Assembly (NCBI RefSeq): GCF_001042985.1
Contig: NZ_JYKY01000010.1
Coordinates: forward strand, 91,535-155,534
DNA length: 64,000 nucleotides
Origin: Pseudomonas lundensis
Lineage (GTDB): Bacteria; Pseudomonadota; Gammaproteobacteria; Pseudomonadales; Pseudomonadaceae
Reading direction: 5' to 3'
The position numbers and the translations under genes are program-made. A model generated the notes under the pieces. That model was not told where the DNA came from and ran no database searches. It saw only the letters and a program-made list of their open reading frames with translations. Shown here piece by piece: positions 1-9,040 of the stretch. Within the stretch, counting starts at the first letter, position 1. Each line of letters begins with the position of its first letter.

Positions 1-138
1 GGGTTCCACGCACGGGTGGTGCAGCATGAATGCGATCACCTGATTGGCCGCCTGTACCCGTCGCGGATCAAGGACTTCAGCAAGTTCGGTTATATCGAGG
101 TGCTATTTCCGGAGCTGGAGCCTGGCACGCTGGAGTAA
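1..138 (+). CDS. def: Peptide deformylase, C-terminal part
   Basis: An open frame enters from the left edge and ends at a TAA at 136-138. It carries QHECDHL, the HExxH-type metal-binding and catalytic motif of peptide deformylase, followed by the family-typical RLYPSRIKD stretch. The enzyme removes the N-formyl group from nascent proteins in the cytoplasm. Only the last 45 residues are present, so length and start cannot be judged. Pseudomonads usually carry more than one deformylase; which paralogue this is cannot be decided from the fragment. Confidence 0.85.
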   Translation, partial: GFHARVVQHECDHLIGRLYPSRIKDFSKFGYIEVLFPELEPGTLE

Positions 139-184
139 ACGTCCTGCCTCTGTGGTGGCTGCCTCGTTTTTGTTGAGGCAGCGA

Positions 185-595
185 CTACATGCCGATCCCC
201 AGCGCGACCATCGCTTTGTTACGTTGGTAACGCACCAGCCGCTCATGCAAGGCATGGGGCAGTCGGGTATCGAGCGAGAACCCCAACCTTTCATAAAAGC
301 CCTGCAACCCTGGGTCGCAAAACAACCAGACCGGCCCGTCGCAGGCCGACACCGCGCGATCAATCAGCGTCGCCGCGACACCTTGTTTGCGCCACTCGGG
401 CGCGACAAACACACCCGTCAACCAATAGCCGTTTGCCACAGGTCGCAGGCACAGCCCGGCGATGATTTCTTCTTGCCGCGCCACCCACACTTGCGCGTCT
501 TTGACCGCTTTCATTGACGACTGATGGTGGCGGTAAAACTTGTTCATCAATGGCCATAAAGGCGCATCGAGCAGGCTGTAGACAAGGGTGGTCAT
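185..595 (-). CDS. GNAT family N-acetyltransferase
   Basis: A 136-residue protein with the acetyl-CoA-binding core of GNAT enzymes: a beta4 strand (residues about 60-67), then the pyrophosphate loop WRKQGVAATLIDRAV, and a C-terminal FYERLGF motif typical of the family. The acceptor substrate cannot be read from the sequence. The frame is open further upstream, but the ATG at 595 (MTTLVYSLLD) fits the usual GNAT length, and the extra 43 residues look non-coding. It is convergent with the deformylase gene and stands alone. Confidence 0.8.
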   Translation of the reverse strand: MTTLVYSLLDAPLWPLMNKFYRHHQSSMKAVKDAQVWVARQEEIIAGLCLRPVANGYWLTGVFVAPEWRKQGVAATLIDRAVSACDGPVWLFCDPGLQGFYERLGFSLDTRLPHALHERLVRYQRNKAMVALGIGM

Positions 596-889
596 GTGGG
601 AACTATCGGTGGAGAAGTCGGGCGCCAGTATATACAAAGGCCTGTGGCGCATCCCGCATCGTCCGTTTGGGAACGTTTTGCAAAATGGGCGGTGCGCCGC
701 AAATTGATGGCCTTTTGCTTGCAACCCTTCATTGGCTGGCTATGCTCATTAATTACGGGGCGCGAATAACGAATGCTTGAATCCCCCGAGGTGCGCCTGG
801 CTCCAGCGGCATGAGCCTTGCAAGCTGATGGTTTGTTGTGTCTTGAAGCCTATGACGTATCAATAGACAGCATCTCCAGGGATTGAGCC

Positions 890-2209
890 ATGTTCGATTT
901 ACATCGCAAAGCTGACTTGCTTGAAAATCAACGCCTGAGTTGTTCACTCGAGGAAATGAAGGCCAAGGTAATGGCCATCAGTCGCTCCATGGCCATCATC
1001 GAATTTGCCCCCGACGGCACTATTCTCGATGCCAACGATAATTTTTGCCGGGTCATGGGTTATCCCGTCGAAGAGCTACGCGGCAAGCATCACCGCCTAT
1101 TTTGCGAAGAGCCTTACACCCGAAGCGAAGAGTACGCACGATTTTGGCGCGCGCTGGGTGAGGGCGAAGCCATGAGTGGCACTTACCTGCGACTCGATAA
1201 AAGCGGCCGTGAAGTCTGGCTTGAGGCCAGCTATATGCCGATCATTGGCGCCGACAAACAGGTCAGCAGCGTGATCAAAGTGGCGGCGGACATCACGCAA
1301 CGTATCCACACCGAACATGAGAACGAAAGCATCGTGAACGCCTTGAGTCGTTCCATGGCGCTAATCGAGTTTTCGCCGGACGGTTGCGTAATCAACGCCA
1401 ATCAGAACTTTCTCAACACCATGCATTATTCGTTGGCAGAGATTGTGGGCCAGCACCATGGCATGTTTTGCACGCCGAGCGAACGAGAGTCGGCGCAGTA
1501 CAAGGCATTTTGGGCGTCACTCAACCGCGGCGAAGTGCACTCGCGACGATTTGAGCGGCTCGATAAATATGGCCGTCAGGTGTTCCTTGGGGCCTCCTAT
1601 AACCCGATCTTCGATGCCAAGGGCCGTTTATACAAAGTGGTGAAATTCGCCAGTGATATCACGGCTCAAGTCACCAACCTGCAAACAGCGGCCGAATCAG
1701 CCCATGCCACTTCGGTGCAAAACGATGCAAGTGCGCAGAAAGGTTCTGAGGTGGTTCAGCAAACGGTGCAAATCATCGAGGCCATCTCCCAGGACCTGAA
1801 CGAGGCAGCGCAGAGCATCGATGCGGTCAGCAAGCAATCGGACAGCATCGGCAAGATTGTGCAAACAATTCGCAGCATCGCCGATCAGACCAACTTGCTG
1901 GCACTCAATGCGGCCATTGAAGCGGCGCGTGCCGGAGAGCATGGGCGGGGTTTTGCCGTGGTGGCCGATGAGGTCAGAAGCCTGGCCGCGCGCACCAGTG
2001 CGGCAACTGTGGAAATAGTAGAAGTGGTGCGCAAGAACCACGACTTGTCCCTTAATGCCGTCAACAGCATGCAATCGAGTCTGAGCCGAACAGGATTGGG
2101 CGTTGAACTGGCCAATGAAGCCGGGGTGGCGATTCTGGAGATTCAGCAAGGCTCCAGGCACGTGGTAGACGCTATCAGCCAGTTCAACGCCACGTTGCAG
2201 TTGCACTAA
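890..2209 (+). CDS. bdlA: Soluble PAS-PAS methyl-accepting chemotaxis protein (BdlA-like)
   Basis: A 439-residue receptor with no membrane segment. Two PAS domains repeat in tandem (about residues 25-135 and 150-255; both carry the IEF-PDG-AN-NF pattern). They are followed by an MCP signalling domain whose conserved hairpin tip, [19 protein letters not shown], starts near residue 332. Cytoplasmic PAS-PAS-MCP proteins of this size in Pseudomonas include BdlA, which links redox or nutrient cues to biofilm dispersion; others act in energy taxis. The architecture is seen; the BdlA name is by similarity only. The gene is monocistronic and is followed by a hairpin shared with the convergent neighbour. 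Confidence 0.75.
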   Translation: MFDLHRKADLLENQRLSCSLEEMKAKVMAISRSMAIIEFAPDGTILDANDNFCRVMGYPVEELRGKHHRLFCEEPYTRSEEYARFWRALGEGEAMSGTYLRLDKSGREVWLEASYMPIIGADKQVSSVIKVAADITQRIHTEHENESIVNALSRSMALIEFSPDGCVINANQNFLNTMHYSLAEIVGQHHGMFCTPSERESAQYKAFWASLNRGEVHSRRFERLDKYGRQVFLGASYNPIFDAKGRLYKVVKFASDITAQVTNLQTAAESAHATSVQNDASAQKGSEVVQQTVQIIEAISQDLNEAAQSIDAVSKQSDSIGKIVQTIRSIADQTNLLALNAAIEAARAGEHGRGFAVVADEVRSLAARTSAATVEIVEVVRKNHDLSLNAVNSMQSSLSRTGLGVELANEAGVAILEIQQGSRHVVDAISQFNATLQLH

Positions 2210-2222
2210 CCGGTCTTTCACA

Positions 2223-2246
2223 TTGCCTGTCAGCGATGACAGGCAA
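2223..2246. terminator. Hairpin between convergent genes
   Basis: A perfect 10-bp inverted repeat, TTGCCTGTCA / TGACAGGCAA, with a GCGA tetraloop sits between the stop codons of the PAS-MCP gene and the convergent small gene. There is no clear T-run, so intrinsic termination is plausible in either direction but not certain. Confidence 0.55.
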
Positions 2247-2249
2247 GCG

Positions 2250-2714
2250 CTAAACCTGCTCTTCTTGTTTGTGTCGGGCACTTTCAGCGTGTTTGAGGGC
2301 TTCTTTGTGTTGCATCAAATCGCTGATTTTGTCGTTGATCGCTTGCTGCTTTTCGGGCGGCATGGCTTTTACGTCGTCCTCGGTCAGGCCCATTTCCTTC
2401 AAAAACTGTTCACGAATGCGCTCCGCCACAGGCGTGTCCATGTAGTCCTTGAAGGCTTGGGTGGCAGTTCCTTGGGTGGCAGCGGTTTCAGGCACGCTGG
2501 CCTGCAACAGCACGCGGGTTTTGGCGAAGGCGGCGTTGACGTTATCGGCCTGAGCATTGCCGGCCGCCGACGTCGGCGTGGCTTGAATATTGGTCAGCGG
2601 CTGGCTGTTTTGCAGTTGACCGTTGTACAGCGCGCTGGCGGCCCCTGTGACAGGGTCCAGGTCCGGGCGCTGGGTCTTCAGGAGGGTCGAGGTGTTTTGC
2701 GCAGTAACTAGCAT
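2250..2714 (-). CDS. Conserved hypothetical protein, about 154 aa
   Basis: A 154-residue acidic, Ala/Gln/Thr-rich protein without signal peptide or membrane segment. The N-terminal half looks disordered and low in complexity. The C-terminal half (from about residue 85) is predicted helical, with a DYMDTPVAERIREQFLKEMG stretch and a charged helix ending in a Lys/Glu/Gln-rich tail. I recognise it only as the kind of short conserved protein seen in pseudomonads and assign no function. Codon use matches its neighbours, which supports it being real. Confidence 0.65.
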   Translation of the reverse strand: MLVTAQNTSTLLKTQRPDLDPVTGAASALYNGQLQNSQPLTNIQATPTSAAGNAQADNVNAAFAKTRVLLQASVPETAATQGTATQAFKDYMDTPVAERIREQFLKEMGLTEDDVKAMPPEKQQAINDKISDLMQHKEALKHAESARHKQEEQV

Positions 2715-2808
2715 GCGTGAGCCCTGTTCAAATCGTCGATAGCCACTTATCGAGCAATTAGCATGCCGGGCACGCTCACCCCCGTCCCGCGCGGGGCCTG
2801 GCGGTCAA

Positions 2809-2837
2809 CGGCAAGGCCGGGCGGAGAAACCTTGCCG
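2809..2837 (-). terminator. Possible hairpin downstream of gntR
   Basis: CGGCAAGG and CCTTGCCG form an 8-bp stem with a 13-nt loop about 30 bp past the gntR stop codon. No T-run follows on the minus strand, so the terminator role is only suggested by position. Confidence 0.3.
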
Positions 2838-2867
2838 CCCGCTTGCCGCTTTTGGGCCGGTTAAGGA

Positions 2868-3899
2868 TTAACTGCTTTCGCGCACCATCAATTCAAACCC
2901 CATGTCTTGCACAGGATTGGCGACTCGATTACCCGCCATCAGGGTCAGCATTTGTTCCGCCGCACGACGGCCAATGGCTTCGCGAGGCGTGCGAATGCTG
3001 CTGAGCCGCGGCACCATAAACTCGGAAGAGGGCAGGTCGTTGAACCCCAGCATGGCGATTTGTTCAGGGATTTTGATCCCGAACCGCGCCGCTTCCAGCA
3101 AGGCGCCGTGGGCAAGGTCGTCATTGCCGAAGAAAATGGCATCCACCTGCGGGTGTGCGGCTATCAACTGCAAGAACAACTCGCCACCCAGCCCCACGGA
3201 TGAAGGGCGTGGCGTCAGCACCTCAAGGTCCGGGTTGTAAAGGCCGACGGCTTGCAGCGCGCGCCGATAGCCTTCACCGCGCAGCAAGGTGCGTTGGTCG
3301 AGTTGTGCCCCTATATAAGCCAGGTGTTGACGGCCGCTGGAAATCAAATGGTGCGCGGCGGTCTCGCCCGCTTCCAACTGGGAGAACCCTACGCAGTTCA
3401 GTCCGGCGCCCGCGTCCAGTTCCATCATGTACACGCAGGGCACATTGCTGGACTCGATCATGCGCCGTGAGCTTTCAGAGCGATCGAACCCGGTCAGCAG
3501 CAGCCCGCGCGGCTGGTACGCCATGTAGTTGCGCAGCAGGTCTTCTTCTTCGTCACGCGAGTAATGGAAGTTGCCGATCAAGACTTCAAAACCCTTGGGC
3601 CGTAATACCGAATGGATGGCTTCGAGGGTGTCGATAAACAGCAGGTTGGACAACGACGGGACTAAAACCACCACCGAATGGCTCTGGGCCGAGGCCAAGG
3701 CACGTGCCGCGGGGTTGACCACGTAGTTCAGGTCGGCGGCGGCTTGGCGCACTTTTTCGGCCAGTTCGGTGGCCACACTGCTGATGCCGCGCAATGCGCG
3801 CGAGGCTGTAATAGGGCTGACGCCTGCCAGTCGGGCGACTTCATTGAGGGTCGGGCGGCCCGTTGTGCGGGTATTTTTATCGTTTTTGACGGAGGTCAT
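2868..3899 (-). CDS. gntR: LacI-family gluconate repressor GntR
   Basis: A 343-residue LacI/GalR regulator. The N-terminal helix-turn-helix (about residues 15-40, LNEVARLAGVSPITASRALRG) binds DNA and the rest is the periplasmic-binding-protein-like effector domain. It lies divergent from gntK-gntP, whose genes make gluconokinase and gluconate permease, so it is named as the gluconate-responsive repressor. The open frame extends 65 codons upstream, but the ATG at 3899 has a GGAG-like ribosome site and gives the family length; the longer form would run across the operator at 3931. That operator lies just upstream of the start, which implies autorepression. Confidence 0.92.
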   Translation of the reverse strand: MTSVKNDKNTRTTGRPTLNEVARLAGVSPITASRALRGISSVATELAEKVRQAAADLNYVVNPAARALASAQSHSVVVLVPSLSNLLFIDTLEAIHSVLRPKGFEVLIGNFHYSRDEEEDLLRNYMAYQPRGLLLTGFDRSESSRRMIESSNVPCVYMMELDAGAGLNCVGFSQLEAGETAAHHLISSGRQHLAYIGAQLDQRTLLRGEGYRRALQAVGLYNPDLEVLTPRPSSVGLGGELFLQLIAAHPQVDAIFFGNDDLAHGALLEAARFGIKIPEQIAMLGFNDLPSSEFMVPRLSSIRTPREAIGRRAAEQMLTLMAGNRVANPVQDMGFELMVRESS

Positions 3900-3930
3900 C
3901 GCGGCTTGCCAAACAAAAAACAAGCCACTA

Positions 3931-3944
3931 AGGTAGCGCTGTCC
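3931..3944. promoter_or_regulatory. Probable GntR operator upstream of gntR
   Basis: On the minus strand this reads GGACAGCGCTACCT. It shares the GACAGCGCT core with the sites at 4095 and 4673. It lies 32 bp upstream of the gntR start, consistent with autoregulation. The binding protein is inferred from recurrence at all three gnt genes. Confidence 0.7.
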
Positions 3945-4094
3945 ACGGATGCCCGCAATTGCCTGATTGTCGGCACTCCGGTTACCCCAGCTTTGTATGT
4001 CGAGAGCGTCACCGCGTCTCCCCACAAAAATGAGAAATAGACGTCGGTAGCCCCGGCTTTGTGCTTTGCTTTCAGGTACTGAACGCACGGACAA

Positions 4095-4108
4095 AGACAG
4101 CGCTGTCT
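4095..4108. promoter_or_regulatory. Probable GntR operator upstream of gntK
   Basis: AGACAGCGCTGTCT is a perfect 14-bp palindrome 17 bp upstream of the gntK start codon, where a bound repressor would block transcription. It is the most symmetrical of the three related sites. Confidence 0.75.
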
Positions 4109-4125
4109 ACGGACTGAGGTGTTTC

Positions 4126-4659
4126 ATGAGTCAACCTATCACTGCCCTGGTCATCATGGGTGTTGCCGGCTGCGGCAAATCCAGCGTGAGCCAGGCATTG
4201 TGCCTGCTCAATGGCGCGACCCCGATTGAGGGTGACGCGTTTCACCCCGCGGCCAACATTGCCAAGATGAGTGCCGGGATCCCCCTGACCGACGACGACC
4301 GTGCCGGATGGCTGGCCAGCCTGGCAGACGAGTTGCGCCTTGCCGTTGAGCGGGGCCAGCGCCCGGTATTGACCTGCTCGGCGCTCAAGTTGCGTTATCG
4401 CGAGCGTCTGCGCAGCGCCGTCGACGGTTTGGGCTTCGTGTTCCTTGAGTTGACGCCCGAAGTAGCGGCAGATCGGGTGGCTCATCGCCCCGGGCATTTC
4501 ATGCCCAAAACCCTGATTGACAGCCAGTTCGCTGCCCTTGAATCGCCGGTCAATGAACCTCTGGTGTTGACCCTGAACGCGGCCACCCATGACATCGATG
4601 AGCTGGCGTCTCAGGCCCGCGATTGGTGGCATGAACATTCGTTGCAGACAACCCCATGA
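4126..4659 (+). CDS. gntK: Gluconokinase
   Basis: A 177-residue P-loop kinase that phosphorylates gluconate to 6-phosphogluconate, feeding the Entner-Doudoroff pathway. The Walker A motif GVAGCGKS is at residues 12-19, followed by the gluconokinase signatures EGDAFHP and NIAKMSAGIPLTDDDR, and TCSALKLRYRERLR further on. The ATG at 4126 is chosen because it places the P-loop at the usual distance from the N-terminus; the open frame upstream overlaps the operator. It is followed by gntP after 85 bp, with another operator in the gap. Confidence 0.95.
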   Translation: MSQPITALVIMGVAGCGKSSVSQALCLLNGATPIEGDAFHPAANIAKMSAGIPLTDDDRAGWLASLADELRLAVERGQRPVLTCSALKLRYRERLRSAVDGLGFVFLELTPEVAADRVAHRPGHFMPKTLIDSQFAALESPVNEPLVLTLNAATHDIDELASQARDWWHEHSLQTTP

Positions 4660-4672
4660 TTTTGCATAAAAA

Positions 4673-4686
4673 AGACAGCGCTATCC
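4673..4686. promoter_or_regulatory. Probable GntR operator upstream of gntP
   Basis: AGACAGCGCTATCC in the gntK-gntP gap matches 12 of 14 positions of the gntK palindrome. A separate operator here suggests that gntP has its own promoter as well as read-through from gntK. Confidence 0.7.
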
Positions 4687-4718
4687 GACTCATCCCCGGC
4701 TGCACATTCGCGCCCGAT

Positions 4719-4729
4719 AACAACAACAA
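4719..4729 (+). promoter_or_regulatory. A-rich CA motif (Hfq/Crc-type) in gntP leader
   Basis: AACAACAACAA, an uninterrupted AAN repeat, ends four bases before the AGGAG ribosome-binding site of gntP. Such AANAANAA repeats are the known Hfq/Crc target for catabolite repression in Pseudomonas. That it works here is inferred from sequence and position. Confidence 0.6.
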
Positions 4730-4744
4730 GCCAGGAGACGCCCC

Positions 4745-6097
4745 ATGCTAGGCATGTCCCAGAACACCTTTCTACTGCTTGACGCTGTCGTCACCATCAT
4801 CGGGTTGATCGTGTTGATCACCCGGTTCAAGCTACACCCGTTTATCGCGTTGATTATTGCCTCGGCGTTCCTCGGCCTGACCTCGGGCATGCCTACGGAC
4901 AAAATCATCAAGTCTTTCCAGGACGGGTTCGGTGGCGTGCTGGGCTTTGTCGGCATCATCCTCGCGCTGGGCACCATGCTCGGCAAAATGATGGCCGACT
5001 CAGGCGGGGCCGATCAGATCGCCCGCACCCTGATTCGCGCGTTCGGTAAAGAGCGCGTGCAGTGGGCGATGATGTTCGCTGCGTTCCTGGTGGGCATTCC
5101 GCTGTTTTTCGAGATCGGTTTTGTCCTGCTGATTCCGTTGGTGTTCATCGTGGCGCGCCGCACCGGCGTGTCGTTGATCAAGATCGGCATTCCGCTGCTG
5201 GCCGGTTTGTCTGCCGTCCATGGCCTGGTGCCTCCGCATCCGGGACCGTTGCTGGCCATTGGGGTCTTTGGCGCAGACATCGGTAAGACCATTCTGTATG
5301 GCCTGATCGTTGCCTTGCCGACGGCCATCATCGCGGGGCCGATCTACGGCAGCTTTATCTCCAAGTACATTCCCGGCAACCCGTCCCAGGAACTGGTGGA
5401 TCAACTGGCCAGCGAGCCGGAATCCAGCAGCCTGCCGAGTTTCGGCATCACGCTGGCCACGGTGTTGCTGCCGGTGTTCCTGATGTTGCTCAAGACCTTT
5501 GCCGACGTGGCGTTGCCCGACGGTAACTTCTTCCGCGGCTGGATGGACATGATCGGCCACCCGATCACCGCGCTGTTGCTGGCCTTGCTGCTGTCGCTGT
5601 ACACCTTTGGCGCGCGTCAGGGCATCGACTCCAAGCGCATCCTCAAATTACTGGACGCGAGCCTGGCGCCGACGGCGGCGATCATTTTGATCATTGGTGC
5701 TGGCGGTGGTTTCAAGCAAATGCTGGTGGCCAGCGGTGTGGGCGACGTGATCGGTCACATGGCGGTGAATGCGCAAATTTCGCCGATTCTACTGGCGTGG
5801 CTGGTGGCGGCGGTGATTCGGATTGCGACCGGTTCCGCGACCGTTGCAACCATCACCGGCGCAGGCATTGTGCTGCCGGTGGTGGACTTGATTCCGGGCG
5901 TGAACCGCGAGCTGCTGGTGCTGGCGACGGGCGCAGGTTCGTTGATCCTGTCCCATGTGAACGATGCGGGGTTCTGGCTGGTCAAGCAGTACTTCAACAT
6001 GACCGTGGCTGAAACATTCAAAACCTGGACCGCGATGGAAACCATTCTGTCGGTGGTCGGTTTGATCTTCATCCTGCTGCTGTCGCTGGTGGTTTAA
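4745..6097 (+). CDS. gntP: Gluconate:H+ symporter, GntP family
   Basis: A 450-residue polytopic inner-membrane permease, the usual GntP/GntT length, with about a dozen hydrophobic segments. Family landmarks include the VHGLVPPHPGPL motif (near residue 160) and GSATVATITGAGI and SHVNDAGFWLVKQYF in the C-terminal half. It imports gluconate for GntK. The ATG at 4745 follows an AGGAGAC ribosome site; an in-frame ATG nine bases later is possible. An upstream operator and an AAC repeat next to the ribosome site suggest both GntR repression and Crc control. Confidence 0.95.
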   Translation: MLGMSQNTFLLLDAVVTIIGLIVLITRFKLHPFIALIIASAFLGLTSGMPTDKIIKSFQDGFGGVLGFVGIILALGTMLGKMMADSGGADQIARTLIRAFGKERVQWAMMFAAFLVGIPLFFEIGFVLLIPLVFIVARRTGVSLIKIGIPLLAGLSAVHGLVPPHPGPLLAIGVFGADIGKTILYGLIVALPTAIIAGPIYGSFISKYIPGNPSQELVDQLASEPESSSLPSFGITLATVLLPVFLMLLKTFADVALPDGNFFRGWMDMIGHPITALLLALLLSLYTFGARQGIDSKRILKLLDASLAPTAAIILIIGAGGGFKQMLVASGVGDVIGHMAVNAQISPILLAWLVAAVIRIATGSATVATITGAGIVLPVVDLIPGVNRELLVLATGAGSLILSHVNDAGFWLVKQYFNMTVAETFKTWTAMETILSVVGLIFILLLSLVV

Positions 6098-6105
6098 ACC
6101 CCAGC

Positions 6106-6139
6106 CCCCGCCGGCGCGAATGCGTTCGCACCGGCGGGG
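6106..6139. terminator. Bidirectional terminator between gntP and alaC
   Basis: A GC-rich 15-bp inverted repeat with one mismatch and a TGCG loop fills the 46-bp gap between the convergent stop codons of gntP and alaC. A short T-rich stretch (TCTTT) follows on the plus strand. Confidence 0.75.
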
Positions 6140-6143
6140 TCTT

Positions 6144-7352
6144 TCAGTTGGCGCTCACGCCATCTGCACGGAACATGGCGCGAATGCCGCGCACCGCCTG
6201 ACGAATTCGATCCTGATTTTCGATCAGCGCAAAGCGCACATGGTCATCGCCATATTCACCAAATCCTACGCCCGGTGAGACGCAGACTTTGGCGTCCGCT
6301 AGCAGCTTCTTGGCAAATTCCAGCGACCCCATAGACGCGTAGGCCTCAGGGATCTTGGCCCACACATACATGGACGCTTTCGGGTTTTCGACCATCCAGC
6401 CCAGCTCATGCAGCCCTTTGACCAGTACGTTACGGCGCTGGCGGTACTGCTCGGCAATGTCTTTCACGCACTGTTGATCGCCTTCCAGGGCAGCAATGGC
6501 GGCGACTTGCAACGGTGTGAAGGTGCCGTAGTCGTGGTAGCTCTTGATGCGCGCCAGCGCGCTGACCAGTTCGGCATTACCCACCATGAAACCAATGCGC
6601 CAGCCTGCCATGTTGTAGCTTTTTGACAGGGTGAAAAACTCCACGGCGATGTCTTTTGCCCCCGGCACTTGCATGATCGAAGGGGCCTTCCAGCCGTCGT
6701 ACACGATGTCAGCGTAGGCCAGGTCGTGCACCACCAGCACGTCATATTGTTTGGCCAGCGCCACCACGCGCTCGAAGAAATCCAGCTCAACGCACTGCGC
6801 GGTGGGATTGGACGGGAAGCCCAGAATCATCATTTTTGGCTTGGGAATCGATCCGCGGATGGCTTTTTCCAGCTCGGCGAAAAAGTCTACGCCGGGAATC
6901 AGCGGCACTGACCGCACTTGCGCGCCCGCGATGACAGCCCCGTAGATGTGGATCGGATAGCTGGGGTTGGGCACGAGCACCGTGTCGCCCTGATCCAGCG
7001 TGGCCAGCATCAAATGCGCGAGGCCTTCCTTGGAACCGATGGTGACAATGGCTTCGTCTTCAGGGTCGATGTCGACGTTGTAGCGATCGGCATACCAGCG
7101 GGAAATAGCCCGGCGCAGGCGTGGGATGCCGCGCGAAGTGGAGTAGCCATGGGTGTCTTCGCGTTGTGCGACCGTGCAGAGTTTTTCAACGATGTGCGGC
7201 GGTGTCGGGCCGTCAGGGTTGCCCATGCTGAAGTCGATAATGTCTTCGCCACGGCGCCGCGCAGCCATTTTCAGCTCGGCGGTGATGTTGAACACATACG
7301 GGGGGAGTCGATCGATGCGCGCAAAGCGGCGCGGCGAACCTTGGTCTGCCAT
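6144..7352 (-). CDS. alaC: Alanine transaminase, PLP-dependent class I aminotransferase
   Basis: A 402-residue fold-type I aminotransferase. It carries the substrate-side [12 protein letters not shown] motif (about residues 45-56), the NPTAQC segment that contacts PLP, and the Schiff-base lysine in [17 protein letters not shown] (about residue 240). It is closest by eye to the AlaC/YfdZ group, which makes alanine from pyruvate and glutamate. The ATG at 7352 is preferred to a longer frame because the family starts close to [13 protein letters not shown]. It stands alone and is convergent with gntP. Confidence 0.85.
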   Translation of the reverse strand: MADQGSPRRFARIDRLPPYVFNITAELKMAARRRGEDIIDFSMGNPDGPTPPHIVEKLCTVAQREDTHGYSTSRGIPRLRRAISRWYADRYNVDIDPEDEAIVTIGSKEGLAHLMLATLDQGDTVLVPNPSYPIHIYGAVIAGAQVRSVPLIPGVDFFAELEKAIRGSIPKPKMMILGFPSNPTAQCVELDFFERVVALAKQYDVLVVHDLAYADIVYDGWKAPSIMQVPGAKDIAVEFFTLSKSYNMAGWRIGFMVGNAELVSALARIKSYHDYGTFTPLQVAAIAALEGDQQCVKDIAEQYRQRRNVLVKGLHELGWMVENPKASMYVWAKIPEAYASMGSLEFAKKLLADAKVCVSPGVGFGEYGDDHVRFALIENQDRIRQAVRGIRAMFRADGVSAN

Positions 7353-7517
7353 GTTGGCCTCTGATACGTAAGCGCCCGGAACCGTCCGAGCGACGTGAAC
7401 CACTGCGGTGGTCCGGGCCAAACAATAAGGTCGATGGTGGCCTTTTGTCTAGGGGCTGTCAGCGGCGATTTTCGATGAGACGCGATGATTCTGTTCTGGC
7501 ATGTGAGGGCGATGCCT

Positions 7518-8036
7518 TTAACCCGCTTGCTGGCTCGCCAAGGGGGGGGGCAGCGCCAAGGTCAAACACCGCTCGCCCTGATACGCCTCACCCCCTTCAA
7601 TCCAGCCCTGGCCCTTGTAAAAATGCAGGGCTGACGTGTTGAACGGGCTGACGGAGAGCATCAGTTGGTTGATCTCTGGCCAGTAACCGTGCAGTTGCCG
7701 GGCTAACAGGTTGAGGCAGGTTTTGCCGATCCCTTGGCCCTGAAGGCGTTTGTCGACCTGAAACGCATGCACGGTGGCGCTGCCCGGTTCGGCCCAATGC
7801 GCCAGCAGCGGTGCGCGCTTGAGTAGTAAAAATGCCACGGGCAGGTCATCGCCCAGCAGCACGAACCCTTTGATACCGGCATGTGGGGTAGCCGGCAGAG
7901 AGTACAGGGCGCATTCAATGTCGCCGCAGTAGGGGAGCTGCTCCGGATGGACGTTGATGGCACGCAGTTGCTGGCGTTGTTCAGCCGTCAGGTCATCGTA
8001 AGTGCAAAGGCGGGTAAGCATGGCGAGGTCTGTCAT
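7518..8036 (-). CDS. GNAT family N-acetyltransferase
   Basis: A protein of about 172 residues with the GNAT acetyl-CoA motif DKRLQGQGIGKTCLNLLARQL and a C-terminal NTSALHFYKGQGW segment, both typical. The substrate is unknown. Three in-frame ATGs (8093, 8036, 8021) are possible. The outermost overlaps the last codons of the upstream mddA-like gene and could be translationally coupled; 8036 is chosen because it leaves little sequence before the fold, but none has a strong ribosome site. The gene probably shares a transcript with its upstream neighbour. Confidence 0.75.
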   Translation of the reverse strand: MTDLAMLTRLCTYDDLTAEQRQQLRAINVHPEQLPYCGDIECALYSLPATPHAGIKGFVLLGDDLPVAFLLLKRAPLLAHWAEPGSATVHAFQVDKRLQGQGIGKTCLNLLARQLHGYWPEINQLMLSVSPFNTSALHFYKGQGWIEGGEAYQGERCLTLALPPPLASQQAG

Positions 8037-8085
8037 GGCGCAATGGAAGAGCTCACAGGTGAGCGTTAAAGCGGTGCGCCAGTGT

Positions 8086-8913
8086 CTACTCATCTTCGCT
8101 GCAAATACATCCTTTTTGCGGGCTCAAGACCGGGAGTTTTCTGCGACCGACAAACGGGATGAGCCTGCCGATGCGTTGTTGGTAACGCCGGTAGGGATCG
8201 CCAAACAGCACCAGCAGATCTTTTTCCTCAAGTCGGCTGCCAATCACGATATACAGCGTGCAGGTCACGGCGAACACCAGTCGCCCGACGGTCATGTGCG
8301 GCGTCGCCCAGAAGGCCATCAGAAAACCGGCATACATCGGGTGCCGCACGACTCTGTACAGAAGCGGGGTTTTGAAAGAGGTATCGGGTGCTTTTAACCG
8401 CAGAACAGTGTCCAGTGCCTGCTTGATGCCGAACAGTTCAAGGTGGCTGATCAGAAACGTAGCCACCAGTACCAGAGCCCAGCCCAGCCAATACACCCCT
8501 GTCAGCAGGGCGACGGCCAAAGGGGACTCGATGCGCCACACGGTGATGCTGACCGGTTGCCACAGCCAGATCATCAGCGCCAGCACCGCACTGCTGAACA
8601 GCACATAGGTTGCGCGTTCAATCGGTGCCGGCACGAACCTGAGCCACCAGTGTTTGAAGGTTTTGCGCGCCATACCGCTGTGTTGAATGGCGAACAGGGT
8701 AATCAGCAGCACATCGATCCCGATTGCCCATGGCCAGGGTACCCGGCTGACGGCGGTATCGATGCCTTTAGGGACGCCAATCGAGCTGAGAAAGCCGATG
8801 AAGTAGATAAAGACCAACAGAAAGAGCGCGTAACTCAGAAGGCTGTAGGCCAAAGCGGCAAGTTTGCCCGCGAGGGTGGAAATGGACGATTCCAAGCGTG
8901 TATTGCCGTGCAT
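8086..8913 (-). CDS. mddA: Probable methanethiol S-methyltransferase (MddA type)
   Basis: A 275-residue integral membrane protein with five or six hydrophobic segments. The central AIQHSGMARKTFKHWW segment and C-terminal RHPMYAGFL followed by EEKDLLVLFGDPYRRYQ are hallmarks of isoprenylcysteine-methyltransferase-like membrane enzymes. The overall pattern resembles MddA, which methylates methanethiol to dimethyl sulfide with S-adenosylmethionine and was first described in Pseudomonas deceptionensis. The specific substrate is assigned by recalled similarity and is less certain than the fold. A GNAT gene follows at its stop codon. Confidence 0.7.
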   Translation of the reverse strand: MHGNTRLESSISTLAGKLAALAYSLLSYALFLLVFIYFIGFLSSIGVPKGIDTAVSRVPWPWAIGIDVLLITLFAIQHSGMARKTFKHWWLRFVPAPIERATYVLFSSAVLALMIWLWQPVSITVWRIESPLAVALLTGVYWLGWALVLVATFLISHLELFGIKQALDTVLRLKAPDTSFKTPLLYRVVRHPMYAGFLMAFWATPHMTVGRLVFAVTCTLYIVIGSRLEEKDLLVLFGDPYRRYQQRIGRLIPFVGRRKLPVLSPQKGCICSEDE

Positions 8914-9040
8914 GATCGACTCCTTTCGAACAGGGCAAAGTACCTACCATAGCCCAGCGTAGACGCCTCAAGCTGCCATTGGTCGTTTCGAAAAGATGCC
9001 GTGTTTAATGTACTGACCTCTCCTGCACAGGAACACACCC

